A stretch of 64,000 nt of DNA from Cymodocea nodosa (lineage: Eukaryota; Streptophyta; Magnoliopsida; Alismatales; Cymodoceaceae): the NCBI GenBank assembly GCA_036874045.1, contig CM072339.1, positions 4,099,501-4,163,500 of the forward strand, given 5' to 3'. How positions within the stretch are numbered: the stretch's first letter is position 1; each line of letters begins with the position of its first letter. The position numbers were made by a program, and so were the translations under genes. Positions 62,748-64,000 of this stretch are shown here, piece by piece. The notes beneath the pieces are model-generated. The model was not told the DNA's origin and ran no database searches. It saw only the letters and a list, made by a program, of their open reading frames with translations.

Positions 62748-64000
62748 TGTTAGAGATAATGTTCTTATCTATTAATATGTTTATATTTTGATGAGTGACA
62801 AAATGATTTTTACTTAAGTATGTAAAATGATGAATTTTATAAATAATATTAAGTTCATAAGTTTAAGTACAATTGTAAATTTATCTAATTTATAACTTTG
62901 GTTTGAAACTCTAAAATTTATCTAAGAATATAATTTTACAGAGACTCGTAAAGTTATAATGTATAAATTTATGGACTATCGTAAAGTTATGAAGATTATT
63001 TTTATAAGCTATAAATCTTAACTTCGTAAAATTATGACTTCAACGTTATGGATCTTCGTAAACTTATGATTTATAGAATCTATAAAGTTATAAGGATAAC
63101 TTGATGGACTTTCGTAAGATTATCTTTTAAGGAGTTCATAAAATTATAAGTCTAGTATATGTAGTTTATAAAAGATAAAGAATTATACATTACATGTGTC
63201 AGCTTATATGAGTTCATAAAGTTAAGGAGATAAGTTTACGGATGTTCATAATATTCTGCTATGTATAAACTCGTAAAGTTATAAGTATAACTTTACAAAG
63301 AGTCATAATGTTAGCACTTTGATGAATTTATTTAACTGATATATTTTTATATTTAATCAAAGTTTTATTGTAGGATTATTTATTTTACAGATGACACGTG
63401 ACACACGTACTTACACACGCTCTACTATATTCCTAAAGACTTGGTCAAATGTTTACAGATGACAATCAAAGATCGATTTAACAAAGTTAAGATTAAAGAT
63501 TGCGGTTCGAAAAAATCATAAACTGAACGGGTCCGTTGAGTAAAACTTAACTTAATAAAGTAAGTCCGTTGAGTTATAGTTAACTCTACGAAGTAAGTCC
63601 ATTGAGTTACAATTAAGTTCACAAGGTAGGTTCATTGAGTTACAGTTAAGTCTATGGAGTAAGTCTGTTGAGTTTCGCTAACTTTACGAACCAATTATTT
63701 CTCGATGATCATATAGTGAGTAGTTGTAGGAAATTTGAAAGAGAGAATGTATTACAGGATCGTGTGTAAACAGTTAGATTTTCTCAATGTAATATAAATT
63801 GAGTAAAATTGATGTTTGGAAGTGAGTTCCCTTTTGGTGAAAACTTCAAAAAGAAAATTCTTGAAAGACTTGAAGATACTTAGAGAATGAGAGCTGAAAA
63901 TCATTCGAAGGAACTCTATAGCAACAAAGCTATTACTTGAAGATTTAAGTATTGTCATAACTACAAGAGGAAAATTTTATTATATTTATGCTTTTATGAT
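62748..64000 (+). repeat. 3' LTR of the SIRE element (partial)
   Basis: Starts TGTTAGAGATAATG straight after AAAAAAGAAGGAGAT and runs off the window. Contains CTCGTAAAGTTAT-type repeats at 62940-63290 and a 33-bp array at 63531-63695. Its start differs from the solo LTRs (family A), so it is a separate family of the same lineage. Confidence 0.85.
63531..63695. repeat. Exact 33-bp-period array in the SIRE 3' LTR
   Basis: GTCCGTTGAG and variants start at 63531, 63564, 63597, 63630 and 63663, a constant 33-bp step over five units. Each unit pairs a left arm of the type TCCGTTGAGTTA with a right arm of the type TAACTCTACGAA, so it is a near-palindrome like the array at 2750-2900. Confidence 0.9.

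Larger units (their letters stand above)
54440..64000 (+). mobile_element. SIRE-lineage Ty1/copia element, 5'-truncated, continuing past the window
   Basis: The element begins inside gag without a 5' LTR and continues through pol, an extra third coding region, internal AAAAAGGGGGAGAAAGT (62574-62590), a polypurine tract (62733-62747) and a 3' LTR from 62748 (TGTTAGAG...) to beyond 64000. The extended gag with a coiled-coil part after the zinc knuckle and the long spacer plus third frame before the LTR mark the SIRE/Maximus lineage. It lies in sense orientation behind RDR2 exon 1. Confidence 0.88.

Overview
This is plant nuclear DNA: AT-rich, packed with Ty1/copia retrotransposon remains, with two interrupted host genes whose first coding exons are strongly GC-rich (a pattern common in monocots, though the species cannot be fixed from the sequence). 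Both host genes lie on the + strand. The first is a complete six-exon gene for chloroplast peptide deformylase 1B (PDF1B, 12565-38504, 274 codons). The second is the 188-codon first exon of an RNA-dependent RNA polymerase of the RDR2 type (53613-54176); the rest of that gene is not in the window.

Layout. 1-5340: AT-rich tandem arrays of several periods, split by a solo LTR (2161-3722, target duplication TAACT). 5340-7350: no gene recognised, with a 197-bp dimer at its end. 7353-11486: decayed PIF/Harbinger DNA transposon with Myb/SANT-like and transposase remnants. 11490-12564: PDF1B upstream region. 12565-38504: PDF1B, with introns of 96, 5701, 5448, 7739 and 6131 bp. The four large introns hold an antisense copia body, two small LTR elements without pol, two sense copia fragments, two probable LTRs and an RTE-type LINE. 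38505-40835: unassigned spacer. 40836-52353: a second Harbinger element without transposase. Into it a Tork/Tnt1-like copia has inserted (44469-52046, TSD ATGAT), and into that copia's gag a further solo LTR (46096-47519, TSD CAACT). 52354-53612: RDR2 upstream region with a 52-bp tandem duplication. 54440-64000: a 5'-truncated SIRE-lineage copia with an extra third coding region, whose 3' LTR runs off the window.

Function. PDF1B removes the N-formyl group from plastid-made proteins. RDR2 makes the double-stranded RNA precursor of 24-nt siRNAs that direct DNA methylation of elements like those around it. Where the expected residue could be told, the in-frame stops in the elements are mostly at Trp, Gln or Arg codons, as C-to-T decay of methylated cytosines would give. 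The least expected structural signal is in the LTRs: a 33-bp repeat that is itself a near-palindrome recurs in LTRs of two different SIRE-like families, and the Tork LTRs carry an exact 98-bp array of other hairpins.
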